Assembly: GCA_027627225.1 (NCBI GenBank)
Contig: JAPFQT010000034.1
Span: 1,332,001 to 1,396,000, forward strand
Reading direction: 5' to 3'
Source: Congeria kusceri
Lineage: Eukaryota > Mollusca > Bivalvia > Myida > Dreissenidae
DNA: 64,000 nt
Shown one piece after another: positions 23,713 through 34,989 of the stretch. Under the pieces are notes generated by a model, which was not told the origin of the DNA, did no database searches, and was given only the letters and a program-made list of their open reading frames with translations. Both the position numbers and the translations under genes were made by a program. Positions within the stretch are counted from its first letter, which is position 1. Each line of letters starts with the position of its first letter.

Positions 23713-23722
23713 GTTGTTGTCG
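23655..23722. repeat. (ATT)n / (GTT)n microsatellite
   Basis: About 18 ATT triplets followed by GTT triplets. This is a simple repeat and the poly-Asn frame on the minus strand is its translation. Confidence 0.95.
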
Positions 23723-24219
23723 TAGTAGAAACATTTTAAATTAGCATTTATTCTGTGCAGTGCAGTGACATGCAGGAAAGCTTTTTTTGGCTTCCGGCTT
23801 GTTTTCAAGAGACACTTGGGCCCGTATTCATTGAAATCGTAAATCAGTCTTAACTTAAAATGAATATAAGTCAGAATTTGCGTTTGATAATTATTAATTA
23901 TTAATTGTTAAAATTATTTAACTTTACTAACAGAAATATACAATTTTCCATCTACAAACAGTTTAATGAAATATTGCAACAAAATTCACTTTGAGGTTTC
24001 TTCTACAAACATGCATTGTTAGAACTATAAATTGAGCATTTCAAAATAATCTTTTGGCTTAAATCTCAGAACATTTCAACATGCAAGCCGCCAAATGGGT
24101 TGAATCTGCAATACGCACATGTGCTATGTGTAATTTAAATGGCTTCTATAGAAAAAATAATCTTTCTCTTAAACACAAGTACTGATTTTTCCCAGGAAAT
24201 GGAGTCAAAAATGCCTCAA
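23723..24219. other. No gene recognised
   Basis: GGGCCCGTATTCATTGAAAT near 23819 resembles a lone end of a GTATTC-type TIR element. Otherwise AT-rich and featureless. Confidence 0.4.
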
Positions 24220-24492
24220 TAATGCACATATCAATGTTTTCTCCCGTTGAAGAAGGGACTAATTTATTTTTGGGGTCTAATGTCCCACCCTAGAGTCAAA
24301 CATTTTATTTTAAATCCCCACAGCTTGTGGGGCCCTATATTACCGGGATCTAAAATGCGACGAAGTATATTTCCTCGGACCCAGAATTATTCGGCGTATC
24401 AAATTCCCGCCTGTCGGGAATCGCGTTCAGTCAAAAGTCCCGTTTATGCCCGCCGCTACCCGCCCCCTGGGGGAAATTATTGATAGGTGCAT
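24220..24492 (+). mobile_element. TIR repeat 'GGTGCAT', copy 3
   Basis: The left end ATGCACATATCAATGTTTTC is inverted at the right end (TTATTGATAGGTGCAT). The body carries TCTAATGTCCCACCCTAGAG, ATTCCCGCCTGTCGGGAATC and GCCCGCCGCTACCCGCCCCC, matching copies 1 and 2. It is the clearest of the three for defining the termini. Confidence 0.75.
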
Positions 24493-24830
24493 AAGCCTAT
24501 GGCTTTCGACACAATTGAACTAAAACCAGAGCTGTCAGAGTTTCAAGTGAATAGCTTATGTAGTTCAGCAGTTACAACACGTTTGAATATAAACTGTAAC
24601 CAGAAAATCTTTGTTAAAAAATGGCGAAACACTGACACAATACAAAACAGAGTCATGGGAAATAGTGCCCCTGATACTGGAGTTGATGTCAAAGGTATAT
24701 TCCAAGTTTCAAATAAACAACTTGTGTAGTTTTGAAGTTACAATACTTTTGAATAAAAACTTAAACCAAAGTCAGACGCCGACGCCGGGGTTGGTAGGAA
24801 AGCTCACAAGTCCTGTTAAAAAATAGGTTT
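24493..24830 (+). repeat. Two-unit interspersed repeat ending GACGCCGACGCCGGGG
   Basis: Two diverged units about 166 bp apart share TTTCAA...CTT.TGTAGTT..GAAGTTACAA and end with CAGACGCCGACGCCGGGGTT. A similar GACGCCGGGGCGAGTAGAAA end closes another repeat at 57040. Overlapping frames (24487-24729, 24611-24826) follow the units and are not genes. Confidence 0.55.
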
Positions 24831-25042
24831 AAACTAAATATAAGTTTTTGAAGTGATTGCGCGTGCGTATGTCTAGGCAGGCCTCTGGCAGTGTACATAG
24901 TTTTTCACATTCCGCTGTCAATAATTCGCGACAATCAATATTTCCAGAAAATTTGGATTATGTTCAAGTTTGTTCCAAATATGTTCTACGAGTCTAGTTT
25001 ATCACTCACTGTAACATATTCGACACTTTCATATAATCAATT

Positions 25043-25330
25043 TTAACATGATATATACTCGCTAATTTTTCTATAGACAAAGAACCAAAATTCTCGTTGT
25101 TAAACCTCCCAATAAACATTGCAAAAAGTAGTCCTGATTCTGAGCGGAGTAAAATGCAGTTCTCATTACAATTGCAAATATATTTGTCAAATCATGTAAG
25201 AATCGAAATAATTTATCGTTGTTTATCAACCAATCAACAACTCTTTGTTGTTCTAATTCCTACGCATCAGAACTCCAAATCGTTGTATATTGGCAGATAA
25301 ACAACGATGAATCGAAAATAATTTCTTAAA
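25043..25330 (+). repeat. Hairpin-tailed dispersed repeat, copy 3
   Basis: Runs from TTTTAACATGATATATACTC to GATAAACAACGATGAATCGA and ends AATTTCTTAAATAA. The middle part GAGCGGAGTAAAATGCAGTT is slightly shortened. Confidence 0.8.
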
Positions 25331-25333
25331 TAA

Positions 25334-25498
25334 ATGTCTGTGTGTAGTTATTGCATCATTAAACTACCGCAAACATTTCGTTGGAACAAGTTCAAAGTAT
25401 TAGGGCCAGTTGACGGCTTCATGGTCTATGTTCGACTGGGCAAGCACTTTCGCACAGATTACTATGAACAGTGGTTTCTTAATGTACTGCATAAGTAA
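25334..25498 (+). CDS. Candidate 54-residue ORF or exon, function unknown
   Basis: An ATG-initiated frame of 54 codons starts directly after a repeat copy. Its second half (FKVLGPVDGFMVYVRLGK, then HFRTDYYEQWF) has a balanced, protein-like composition, unlike neighbouring frames. A GTAAAT that could serve as a splice donor overlaps the stop. No domain was recognised. It could be an exon fragment or chance. Confidence 0.2.
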   Translation: MSVCSYCIIKLPQTFRWNKFKVLGPVDGFMVYVRLGKHFRTDYYEQWFLNVLHK

Positions 25499-26519
25499 AT
25501 GGCGAAACACCGTGTGTGTGTTTCAAATTCAAAGTTGCTCCACTCGGTCGGATTGCTGTTTCTCTATGCGAGCTGAGGACATAAAGATTTCTAACATTTA
25601 ATTTAAATGGGTCAATGGGTAGTTCTATAAATTACAAAAGTTTGTGTCTCGGTTGTATTTAATCTTGATGTGATCTTAGTCGTTTTCAACTCAAAATCAT
25701 GGTCAAGTTTTCTGAGCAAAACGTCGGCGAACCAAATCAATTCATTTGCGTATTTAAATTATTTGATCCAATGATCTGTGTTACGTTGTTTGATGCCAGT
25801 CCCATAATGAACAGTGTATTTCATGTGAAAGATAATGAACAACACAATTTTACTTTAGCAGACCATATTGGTTAGTCGTGCAATTCCGTATATACATTAA
25901 AACTATTAAATATTGCCTATTGACCTTTTCGACATGCCAATAAAGGGAGATCACTCTGCGTTGGAGATTGAGGTCAGGGGGGTCCAACTGATTAGGCTAC
26001 GTCTGCATATTCTGATATTTGTTCTTGATGAAAGCATTTCTGCTCATATAACTATATGAGTGGAAAAGAAAACTTGTTACTTGTGGCGTAGAAATATGTG
26101 TAAGTCGGCTTTTATACATATTTATGCTTTATATGTTTTAAAAAGGTTAAAATTTAGTATAACGTGGGTCGGGTATGGGAATTAATCATTTCATGATCGA
26201 AAAACTAAGCTATTAAGGCAGCAGATCTTATTATATTAGATTTAATACCTTTCTTTCAAATAGGTTATGAAGTAATATAGAGAACGCCAGTATATTTATT
26301 TTTTATGCACGTTATGTATATCCATAACAGTCCTTAAATGTGTCATCAGTGTTTGTCAATAAAAAAGGTATAGGCAATATTTAGAAGTTTTAATGTATAT
26401 ACGGAATTGCATAGAGTAGCCAGTTCAGTATGTTTATACATAATATTATTGTGTGTTTGTAGTATATCTTTGCAAAAATAATAATAATACTTTAATTGAA
26501 CTTATTTTTTTTCAGGTAA
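25499..26519. other. No gene recognised
   Basis: AT-rich sequence. The overlapping frame 25410-25601 is the out-of-frame partner of the ORF at 25334. Nothing else noticed before a polypyrimidine tract at 26505. Confidence 0.35.
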
Positions 26520-26597
26520 CTATCACAACAGAATCTGGAATGTCTCACCCTGATTTTCCAGGGGAGTATTCACCTGATTGTAGTATTCCTTCTTGAA
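26520..26597 (+). CDS. Candidate terminal exon, function unknown
   Basis: A strong acceptor (TTTTTTTTCAG, AG at 26518-26519 or nearby) precedes an in-frame stretch read as VTITTESGMSHPDFPGEY followed by SPDCSIPS and a TGA stop. The frame is phase 0 and the composition is protein-like. No upstream exon with matching phase was established. The 25334 ORF does not join cleanly. Confidence 0.25.
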
Positions 26598-27528
26598 TTA
26601 GCATATTGTGACTCACAACACCAGTAATGTAATGACATTTATAAAAAAATATAAATAGTATGTAATGTGTGTTCAAGTTAAGTAATATTATTAATTGTCC
26701 AAATTCAAGTGAATATATTTAAAATAATAATGTTAGTGAATTGTTGTAATTATAACAGATGGTTGTTGATGGATTGTCATAAGTATTTAGTAATCACACA
26801 TCTGTGCGCATACAAAGTTCCAAGGCGAAACATCCTCTGGCAATACATCATTGGTGCAAAACATTCCGGAACCCGCAGACGGTGGAAAAGTGATCCGTTT
26901 GTGACCTGAATAATTTTCTTCGTCGATTCAGTCTACCGGGCTATGACCCCTGACCGCTTTGTGATTTAGTGTAAAACCACTGCGGGAAGTAGCTATATAT
27001 ATTCTATAGAAAAAGTGTTCATTGTGAATTTGGAACTATCATTAACTGTGACTGTCCAAGTTCCTGTTCAAAATGGGTACACTGGAAATGTCTGGAGTAT
27101 CAGCCCAACTCAATAGCTGGTGATGAACCTGCTTGTTTTTTTACTGAACTGTACTAAAACTTGTGAAAAAGTGACTAAGTACTGGTTCTACACAGGAATA
27201 TACTAATTAAAACATTTACTTGATTTGAGCATTACAAATGTATTTATTTGTGATACTTGTTTCAGTATAATTGAATGATTTATGTAATTTTGTTTATTTG
27301 TGTGCTGTGAATGTGATTTTAAAATGCTTTATATTCATATCTCATGATTAAAAGATAATACCCCGGTAACATTGACTTTTTTTCTTCTTGTGTTGTCGAT
27401 TAAGTGAAGATAATAAAGCTGCATATATTCCTTATGATGGTACTTGTAGGACACATGTCTATTATGTGGAACTGCAGGACTCATCCTGTATATACAGCAG
27501 ACAAATCTACTACAATTACAGACTTTAC
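26598..27528. other. No gene recognised; SINE-body fragment near 27175
   Basis: AAGTACTGGTTCTACACAGG at 27178 is an isolated match to the SINE body seen at 60741-60936. A 66-codon frame (26709-26909) ends in a basic tail but has no supporting signals. Confidence 0.35.
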
Positions 27529-27745
27529 GGCGGTCAGTTAACCTACTCACTTTTCCTTAGCTGATCTAAGCGGTTGACCAGTACCAAATGTACATACTTT
27601 AATTAAATTAATTAGTGCCATTCTTGAAGCAGAGGTAGGGAGAGAATAGCCGTAGAAATTATTTTATCACCAATCCCACACAATTTATGAAGCTGGGCTG
27701 GGGCTCGAACTCGCGAACACCCAGATTGACAGTCCAGCTCTCTAA
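27529..27745 (-). mobile_element. tRNA-derived SINE (Asp-like head), copy 2
   Basis: Same order as copy 1 at 14092-14341. On the minus strand a degraded head (GAGAGCTGGACTGTCAATCT, GCGAGTTCGAGCCCC) is followed by the conserved body and the GGTTAACTGACCGCC end. The first bases of the tRNA-like head are missing. Confidence 0.7.
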
Positions 27746-28370
27746 GTTTGTATTCAGGTTGTAATTCTCAAAAGAAAAAAGAAAAACATACAACAATGAT
27801 ATATTCATTAAATTAATATATCTGTGAGAAACCCCACTCATCAAATCAAATAAAACTAATTTTCCGGATCCATGAAAATGTACTCAATTTTGTGCTATTT
27901 TTTACACATTTAGTACAAAGTAAATGAGTAAAAAATTGACCTGTTAAATGTTTAAAAAATAGGTGGGTGGAGTTTTTCAAAGTAGCATGTCAAAAGATTT
28001 TGTATGGTTTACTTCTAACCGTATGATTGGTGTGGTGTTCGTTTTCATGTTTGCCTATTTTTGACACACTACTCGTGTGACCATTCATACTGCACGTTAT
28101 CCAGCCAGGTCTAAGTTGTGTGTGTGAACGTTAAAATCGTAAATTAAAGCAATACGTCTTCCTATGACGTTAATTAATTGTGTTTTTTTTATATAGTTTT
28201 AATAGCAGTTTATGTGAAACTGCATCAGCAGCTGATCGATGTTTACTTTAGAGCGAGAACACGGAACCACCCCACCCCCCGACTTCAAAATCTCGCGTTA
28301 TCTCGCCAGTCTCGTTACGCGTGATTTGACAATGTCGAAATCGTGAATTTATAGTTTACCCTATTTGATT
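27746..28370. other. Intergenic; possible promoter region at its right end
   Basis: Mostly AT-rich. From about 28250 to 28330 it becomes CG-rich (CTCGCGTTATCTCGCCAGTC, TTACGCGTGATTTGAC), which would suit a promoter for the candidate gene that starts at 28371. Confidence 0.3.
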
Positions 28371-29072
28371 ATGGTGGCACTATACAGTTTTAGCCAAAAA
28401 TTCGAATTGGCAGGGGAGAAAATTATAATAAATAGGGATACAGTGAAACTGAGCAGCCTTTTGAGTGTTTTAGAAGTTGTATCAGATTTAAGGGCTGGGA
28501 TTTTTAATTTCCTGCTTAGTGAATTCGAAAATATGACCTATGTAAAGCCAGTGTATGTGTTGAGCCACCATGCACATAAAATTCGTAAATGAGTATTCCT
28601 AGCTCTGAACGCCATTTTGGCAGGATATTTAAAAGGGCCTACATACATTGGAATTTATTGGAAAATCTGAATGGTTGATCGACATTTTGCTCAGTCGCAA
28701 TCAAGTACCTGGTTAGTTACGCAGACAGGCATGCAGTGTTGGAGGTGCTCGCATTCGCAGGAAAGTTTGATGTTGAAAATCGCCGAAATGGTCGCGAAAA
28801 CTGGTGACATTTGAACCCAAAAATTGGCTGATCATGCATGTTAAAATTATAGTGGAATTGTGTGCATAATTCTTTTCCCTACATTTGCGTGAAGCCACAG
28901 CCACAACAATATTGAAATGATGTTTGGTTTGTTTTCAGGTGTTGACATTACCAGTGTGTGCAAGACGGCTCAAACCCAGACCCCACCAGGCCGAGTCCGA
29001 AGCCCGAGAAACTGTATAGTGCCCCCTATAGCGAGGGTCGATTCAAAGAAAGGGAAGCAACTGCTACCTTAA
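28371..29072 (+). CDS. Candidate two-exon small protein (115 aa), function unknown
   Basis: Exon 1 is 28371-28584 and starts with ATG (MVALYSFSQKFELAGEK). Donor ATTC|GTAAAT leaves one base. Exon 2 is 28939-29072, after acceptor GTTTTCAG, and ends in TAA. Phases agree and give 115 residues. The N-terminal 55 residues look like a beta strand pair plus an amphipathic helix (LSSLLSVLEVVSDLRAGIF). The C-terminal part is basic and Pro-rich (TAQTQTPPGRVRSPR). An alternative donor (CTAT|GTAAAG) at about 28548 would use another frame of exon 2. AATAAA near 29290 could be the poly(A) signal. The shape vaguely recalls small KEOPS subunits such as GON7, but this is speculation, since the acidic tail of that family is absent. 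Confidence 0.35.
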
Positions 29073-29089
29073 TTTGGGAAGCAAGTCAA

Positions 29090-29225
29090 ATCAGCCACAA
29101 GTTAAACCGGCCTCAAAAAAGTCAAACCGGCCTCATTCTGCGAGAAATACAGTTAATCCGGCCACACAAAGTCCAAACCGGCCACAAACATGTCAAACCG
29201 GCCTCACAATTCAATAACAACGCAA
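29090..29225. repeat. Short imperfect repeat (GTCAAACCGGCCTCA)
   Basis: Five spaced copies of an AAACCGGCCWCA-type word, in the likely 3' untranslated part of the 28371 candidate. The plus-strand frame 28958-29230 reads through it, but its composition follows the repeat. Confidence 0.6.
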
Positions 29226-29309
29226 ATTAAGTACTTTGTACATAGTAAGGAGTAATCAGAAAATATTTCAAATATTTACTGGTAATTAAAAAAAAAAATA
29301 AAGTGCCTT

Positions 29310-29843
29310 GTTACAATTGTTTGTCGTTAGTTTGCAATAGTGAAAATGTTTAACCTATAGATGATTTTGCTATATTGTGTTTTAACAATAAAAGCAAGCG
29401 ACACTTCAATAATGCGAACAAGTAAAGGTACTTTATAGATAACCTTCGATCAACCATGCAATAAATTATTTTTTCGGCATAGCTGTCTAAGATCACTTTT
29501 GACCTAGATTTCTTGTGATAATTATGCAGCGGGAAAATTGAATGCCAATAGAATCGGGCAAATTTTCTAATTTTAGGGAATGCAAACTTTAAACAATCGT
29601 TTAACGCATACCAATAACTGTTGCATACCTTTCGGGATTAAAATTTACATAATTGTTTACATAGGCGGTTAAAATAAAATTATAAACATATCTTCGACAT
29701 ACACTCTAGAAATGAACATAATTATGAACAATTTCATTGTATGTCATGATCAGAATGTTATATTCATTCACATAATGAAATAACTATATTGTTTAGCCTA
29801 CATAATCGACGCGCTCTATAAATAGCAATTACACTGCTACAAT
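29310..29843. other. No gene recognised
   Basis: AT-rich, no features seen. Confidence 0.4.
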
Positions 29844-30044
29844 TCACGGGGACGACAGTCGGTCACAACGTACAATGTTGCCTGATGAGCTCGCAAGGAC
29901 AAATATAAAGTGGTAAATTTCTGGTATTTTTCTGATAAATAAGCAAAATAATTATTAGCAAATTTGATTGAGCTTATATTCCATATTATGTTATCATTGT
30001 GTAACAATATCATTGTACGCTGTAACCGAATGTCGTCCCCGTGA
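29844..30044. mobile_element. Possible 201-bp TIR element
   Basis: TCACGGGGACGACAGTCGG (29844-29862) is inverted at 30026-30044 with one mismatch. The interior is AT-rich and non-coding. No convincing target duplication was found, so it could be a MITE or an isolated hairpin. Confidence 0.5.
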
Positions 30045-32089
30045 GTTCGTACAACTCCAGCAGAAGAATCTTTCCACAAATAGCACGCGGTAAAGCTGTG
30101 TTAATACACACGCATCAATTAGCGTCCGGGCAATCCTAAACCCGAGAATTTCAATAAATGGAGAATTTATAAACTTACTGCGTATGTTAATTCATATTTG
30201 AATTGTGGTTGTGTTTAATTAAGAATTATTTAAAATTGCAACTTTCTATCAGCTTCATATTATATCTATAAAAATGTTTAACATATTTCTATCAGTAAAA
30301 TTTGGTGAAAGAAGTCTCGTAATACGTCGAAACGTTATTTCAAAAATGACATCTCAATATTAATTTCAACGCCAATTGTCTTTTTTAAACACATTTCTTG
30401 TTTAAGGTTTGTGTTTTTCATAAGTTTGGAGATGTGACAATTTTATAAGTCAAATATCCCGATAAGAATTTGGTGTAAGTATAAAAAATAACAAAATCTA
30501 TATTTCAGTGTTAATTACTATTATTAGTATTTGCTTTTGGGTATATGTTAGTACTAAGAGTTTAAAACAAAAATACACGATGAGTTACTCAAATAGATTA
30601 GTAATGCAAACAAAGATTTTACTGACATCATTATTCAACATTAGATTCGTACTACACATTATATTGCAATTTGATTATCAGAAAACTCGTGATGTTATGA
30701 CACCTTAACACCTTGATTTCTAGTGTATACGCCGATCGTTGTTATCTCAAGTTGGACTCGGACGCGATGTTTTAACTGTCCCAACGCAACAGATGTGTAA
30801 CCACATGTATACTAACCAAATATTTTATTGTTAATTATCCTGTAGTCAAATACTTGACTTCAGTTATTGACTGATTTATTTACATAGCAACAACATACAT
30901 TTTAACTACTACAATAACAATAATAATGTATTAGCATTATGCATAGAATTGTTTCTAGCTAATTGTAAAATATAACACATATATCATATTTAATATACAA
31001 ACATGTGAAATATTCTTATTGAAATGAATCAAGTCAATTCTTCAAGTATCTCTGTATGTAGGATTATATCTAAACACGCGTATTTTTTCTAGACAAAGAT
31101 ATAGGGCATTTGTCTTATTTCACTGAATAATGCAGACAGATTAGCTGATTTATTAACAACTTTGCTTAAAATGAAATGATGCTTTTGTTTTGAGTCCATA
31201 AAAAAACAGTTTTCTTTCACAACTTGTTCATGGCAGTGATACAAGCTGAAACACATGTTTACCTGCAAAACTGTTATATATCATCTTCATATTGGGAACC
31301 TACTGTAATACAGTATTTCAACTGTGTAAATTGACTAGTTGCATACTGTTTTTACAAATATAGGTAAAAAATACCAATAAGTCTTTTTTTATCAAATGTT
31401 TATGTACTTTCCAACTCGATTTTTCACATTGTCGAAATTGTTTTTGTTTTTTTTCGTTCATGCATCCCAAAACCTACCAGCCCGAGGACGCTAAACATAG
31501 AATCAAATTGGTATGGCCTTATTTGTTCTCGGATTCAAATTCCTTAGAAGAAAGGATATCACGATGCAACCATATCTGATGCATGAAACAAAAACAGCAA
31601 GTGCATGTGCGAGTGAAGATAAGTATGATAAAATCCAACCACCTCTGTCACCTTCGAACGAAATCAGAGTAAAACGAAACTTTCTTTTGCTTGTTAACAA
31701 TAATTAGTGCTATAATACCTTATGAAGAAAATTTCCTCAAGGCGAGCGTTTATTCTACATCAATTATATTACTGTTTTCTCGTAAACAGTCACAATGTTT
31801 TATAAGGGACCATGTTGATTTTGAAAATCGGACTTCGATGCTGTTTAGGGGCCAGACTGACATTAATGTTGTTTATTAAAAAAAACACACACACACAAGC
31901 AACAACAGTTTCTTAGTCTTTAATCATCATAAACGCAGGTCACACGGAAATAGTCCAAATATTGTCGCAGCAGTGCAACAATGAAGTTTTAAATTCACCT
32001 ATATGAATTGACAAGTATTTTGGCTATGCGAACAATTAAATTTACGATCTAATAAAATGCTAGCACTTAACTTATGCCTTGTTTTGTAG
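30045..32089. other. No gene established
   Basis: Strongly AT-rich. Near 31468 a frame starting ATG CAT CCC (MHPKTYQPEDAKHRIKL) runs to a possible donor TTG|GTATGG. The overlapping longer frames at 31503-31707 are open on both strands. None has enough support to call. Confidence 0.3.
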
Positions 32090-32294
32090 CGTTTTCGCAC
32101 GTCATGAGTGTTTTCGGACTGAAATTGTCAACGGATACAGCAATTCACATAGACCAGTTCATGTAGTTGAGATGACGTCCCTGCAGACAGGTAGCGGTCA
32201 GGTGGCTATGGCGTCCCTTTTGAATGGACCAGGGCAGTGTATCGAAATTAGAGGAGTCATTTATGACTATACATGAACGGGGGAAACAACAAGA
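32090..32294 (+). CDS. Candidate exon with stop codon near its 3' border
   Basis: Bounded by TTGTTTTGTAG| (acceptor) and AAGA|GTAAGTAA (strong donor). The only open frame enters with one base of a split codon, reads ...HRPVHVVEMTSLQTGSGQ and GQCIEIRGVIYDYT, and stops at 32274-32276, 18 bases before the donor. A stop that close to the last junction is compatible with a normal mRNA. No domain was recognised and no partner exon is proven. Confidence 0.3.
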
Positions 32295-32372
32295 GTAAGT
32301 AATCATTTAAAATAGAAAAAATAATTGATAAACAAGCTTATTGACCACTGGTTTTGGCTTTATCGGCACCCA

Positions 32373-32965
32373 CGCACGATCATCGGCGAACACTTACACG
32401 TTCATAGGCGGACACATACACGTTCATAGGCGGACACATACGTTCATAGGCGGACACATACATGTTCATAAGCGAACACATTCACGTTCATAGGCGAACA
32501 CATACACAGTCATAGTCGCACACATACATTCATAGGCGGACACATACATGTTCATAGGCGGACACATACACGTTCACCGGCGGACACATACACGTTCATC
32601 GGGGAAAACATACACGTTCATGGGGGGACACATACAAGTTCATCGGCGGACACACACACGTTCATATTCATAAGCAGACACATAAACGTTCATAGGCGGA
32701 CACATAAACGTTCACTGGCGGACAAATATACGTTCATAGGCGGAAACATACAATTTCATAGGCGGACACATACACGGTTATCGGCGGACACATACACGAC
32801 CATCGGCGGACACATACACGTTCATAGGTGGACACATACACGGTCATAGGCGGACACACACGTTCATAGGCGGACACATACGCTATCATCGGCGGACATA
32901 TACACGATCATCCGCACACACATACACGTTCATAGGCAGACAGATGTACACCCATTTATACCTTC
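32373..32965. repeat. 22-bp minisatellite (CGTTCATAGGCGGACACATA)
   Basis: About 26 units of ACGTTCATAGGCGGACACATAC with frequent single-base changes and some 20-bp units. The array stops shortly before a copy of the GTACCAGTC repeat at 33000. Confidence 0.92.
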
Positions 32966-32999
32966 ATCAGCGGACGCACGCACGGATTTTCGTCATCGT

Positions 33000-33245
33000 G
33001 CAGGTAACTGTAACATGGCAACGTTCACACAGTCTATACGGATGAGGACGGAAATAGAGATAGCAGGACGGCCAATACGCGTCACTGGCTTCAGGTTTGT
33101 AAACTTGCAATCGAACGCAATCGACAAGGAACTCTGCAGACGGCAATTCATGCAGACGACAGTTCCACGTGTTTATAACGAGCCAGGAGTGATAGACCAA
33201 GCGGACTTGTGGACGTAGGATGATCTGGACAGAACGCGCTATAAG
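33000..33245 (+). repeat. Dispersed repeat 'GTACCAGTC', copy 4
   Basis: Carries CACAGTCTATACGGATGAGG, CACTGGCTTCAGGTTTGTAA, GCAGACGACAGTTCCACGTG and a CGCGCTATAAGAAC end, in the same order as copies 1-3. The first 20 bases of the repeat are degraded. Frames on both strands at 32967-33218 are incidental. Confidence 0.65.
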
Positions 33246-33419
33246 AACTCTAGCAAGCAGTTACATTTAGTCCCTATCATATTTATTTTGTAATGATTCT
33301 GGATATTAAATATTTATTTGCAATGGAATTGTTGTAGTCAATTGAAAAGGTAAAGTTATCAAGCATTTATACGGCTTTTCGTCGCTATTTTAAAGCATGT
33401 GAATCGCAGTCGGATATTC

Positions 33420-33960
33420 GTGACAAAAGTTTTGAATTGTTCAAAATATTGGCCACGAACTTCCGATTCCAAAAATCCCTTTTTTTTTAAATTCCAAAAT
33501 AAATCGTTACAAATTCGTAGTGCATTCTTAGGATTGGTAACTGAATCGTAATCGATTCGTAGTTATTCTAAACTCATTCGGGGATTGGATAATTCGCGGC
33601 TTGACCACGAATCGGCTACGGAGCTGTCACGAATATACACGCCGAAAATGAATTTCAAAATATATTTTTATTCGTACATAATTCGTACATGCATTCGGCG
33701 TCTTCTTTACTGATACCTGATTGCTAACGTGCACACAGTAGTCGTAATAGATTCGTGTAAATCGAAGTAAATTCTTGACAACATTCGTGCCATTCCAGAC
33801 GAATCCCACGAATATTCGTAACTACATCTATCGTAACTTCATCGTAACTGAATCGTAGAACGTTAAAATTGGAACAGAAATGTGAAATATTTCACGAATC
33901 CTCACGAATCATAAACTTCATCAATTCGTCGCGATTCGCGGGATTCGTGGCGTGTGTGGA
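33420..33960. repeat. ACGAATC/ATTCGTA-rich element, boundaries uncertain
   Basis: Dense in ATTCGT, ACGAATC and ATCGTA words on both strands, much as the element at 9437-10197 is dense in CACGAT. The ends are only weakly complementary (CCACGAAC near 33453, GGATTCGTGG near 33942), so I call it a repeat rather than a defined transposon. Confidence 0.5.
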
Positions 33961-34857
33961 ATATGGGTATTACATAAAGTACGACATATCACCGAAAGTG
34001 CGTTTAGTCAAACAAATAGGAAACGGAATTCATGTAAAATCGTAAATAACTACATGAATCTCAATTAATAACATACGATCAAATAGAAATCGTCAATAGT
34101 GATGAAACGCCTCCCTCGTACACACGGCTTCGGGGACAAAATGAAACAGTTCAATAACATAAGGGAGCTAACCACGCTAGAAGTTTGTCAAGGAGTATCA
34201 CATTGTTGTCTCCCTTGCCGATCTGACAAGCATTCGATTTTTTAGTGTATTTTTTAAGTCGCACATTTTTACAAAACGAGTGTTGACACTGTTTATAAAC
34301 TTGATTTACTAGTAAAATGCTGAATTGTACATTGACAACTGGGTAATATAAAGAATAAAATGAAAAGTCGCAAAATCAATAAACTTTAATGGATCTGAAA
34401 AATATAAAAATATTGATTGTCATTAGAACTAGACATCACTCGGAGAGCGCATATTGCAGTGTGCTTAGTGACTGTCAATTATCAGCTGTATTAAAAGCAA
34501 TTGCCCACGTAACTGTAACGGATTCACATTTTTTTTGCAGTTTTGAAATAATAAACTTTAAACTTTAATACAATATCTTAGTTTAACATAAGATGTTTCT
34601 GGAATAAGACCCAATGTGCGTATTTGCGTTAAAACCAAATTCTAATAGGCTTTATTCCAATAATTTATCATTTGATGAGTGACAAACTCAGTTTATCCAT
34701 TGAAACTACAAATAAAATCAAACGGACCCATTTATTGAGTACAGCCAGATGTTTAAATATTTGTGAAAACTACTAGCGTTGATTGCAAGCTCAAAATGTC
34801 AAATAACTTCTATAATATTTGTAAAAATGAATGTTATGTAAACCAGTGTAAGTTTTT
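33961..34857. other. No gene recognised
   Basis: AT-rich. ATAAGATGTTTCTGGAATAA near 34590 is a lone end of the TIR family defined at 2982-3314. Confidence 0.4.
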
Positions 34858-34989
34858 AATTCTGACATGATACTCGCTGATTTTTCTATAGACAAATAAC
34901 ACAAGTATCGTTGTTAAACTACTTAATAAACAACGCAAAAAGTAGTCCCGATTCTGGCCGCAGCATAGTAAAATGTAGTTCTCATTACA
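34858..34989 (+). repeat. Hairpin-tailed dispersed repeat, copy 4 (3'-truncated)
   Basis: Starts AATTCTGACATGATACTCGC and stops abruptly at TTCTCATTACAG, so the whole hairpin half is missing. Confidence 0.8.

Noticed and set aside
23623..23808. Poly-Asn protein
   Set aside because: Translation of an ATT microsatellite.
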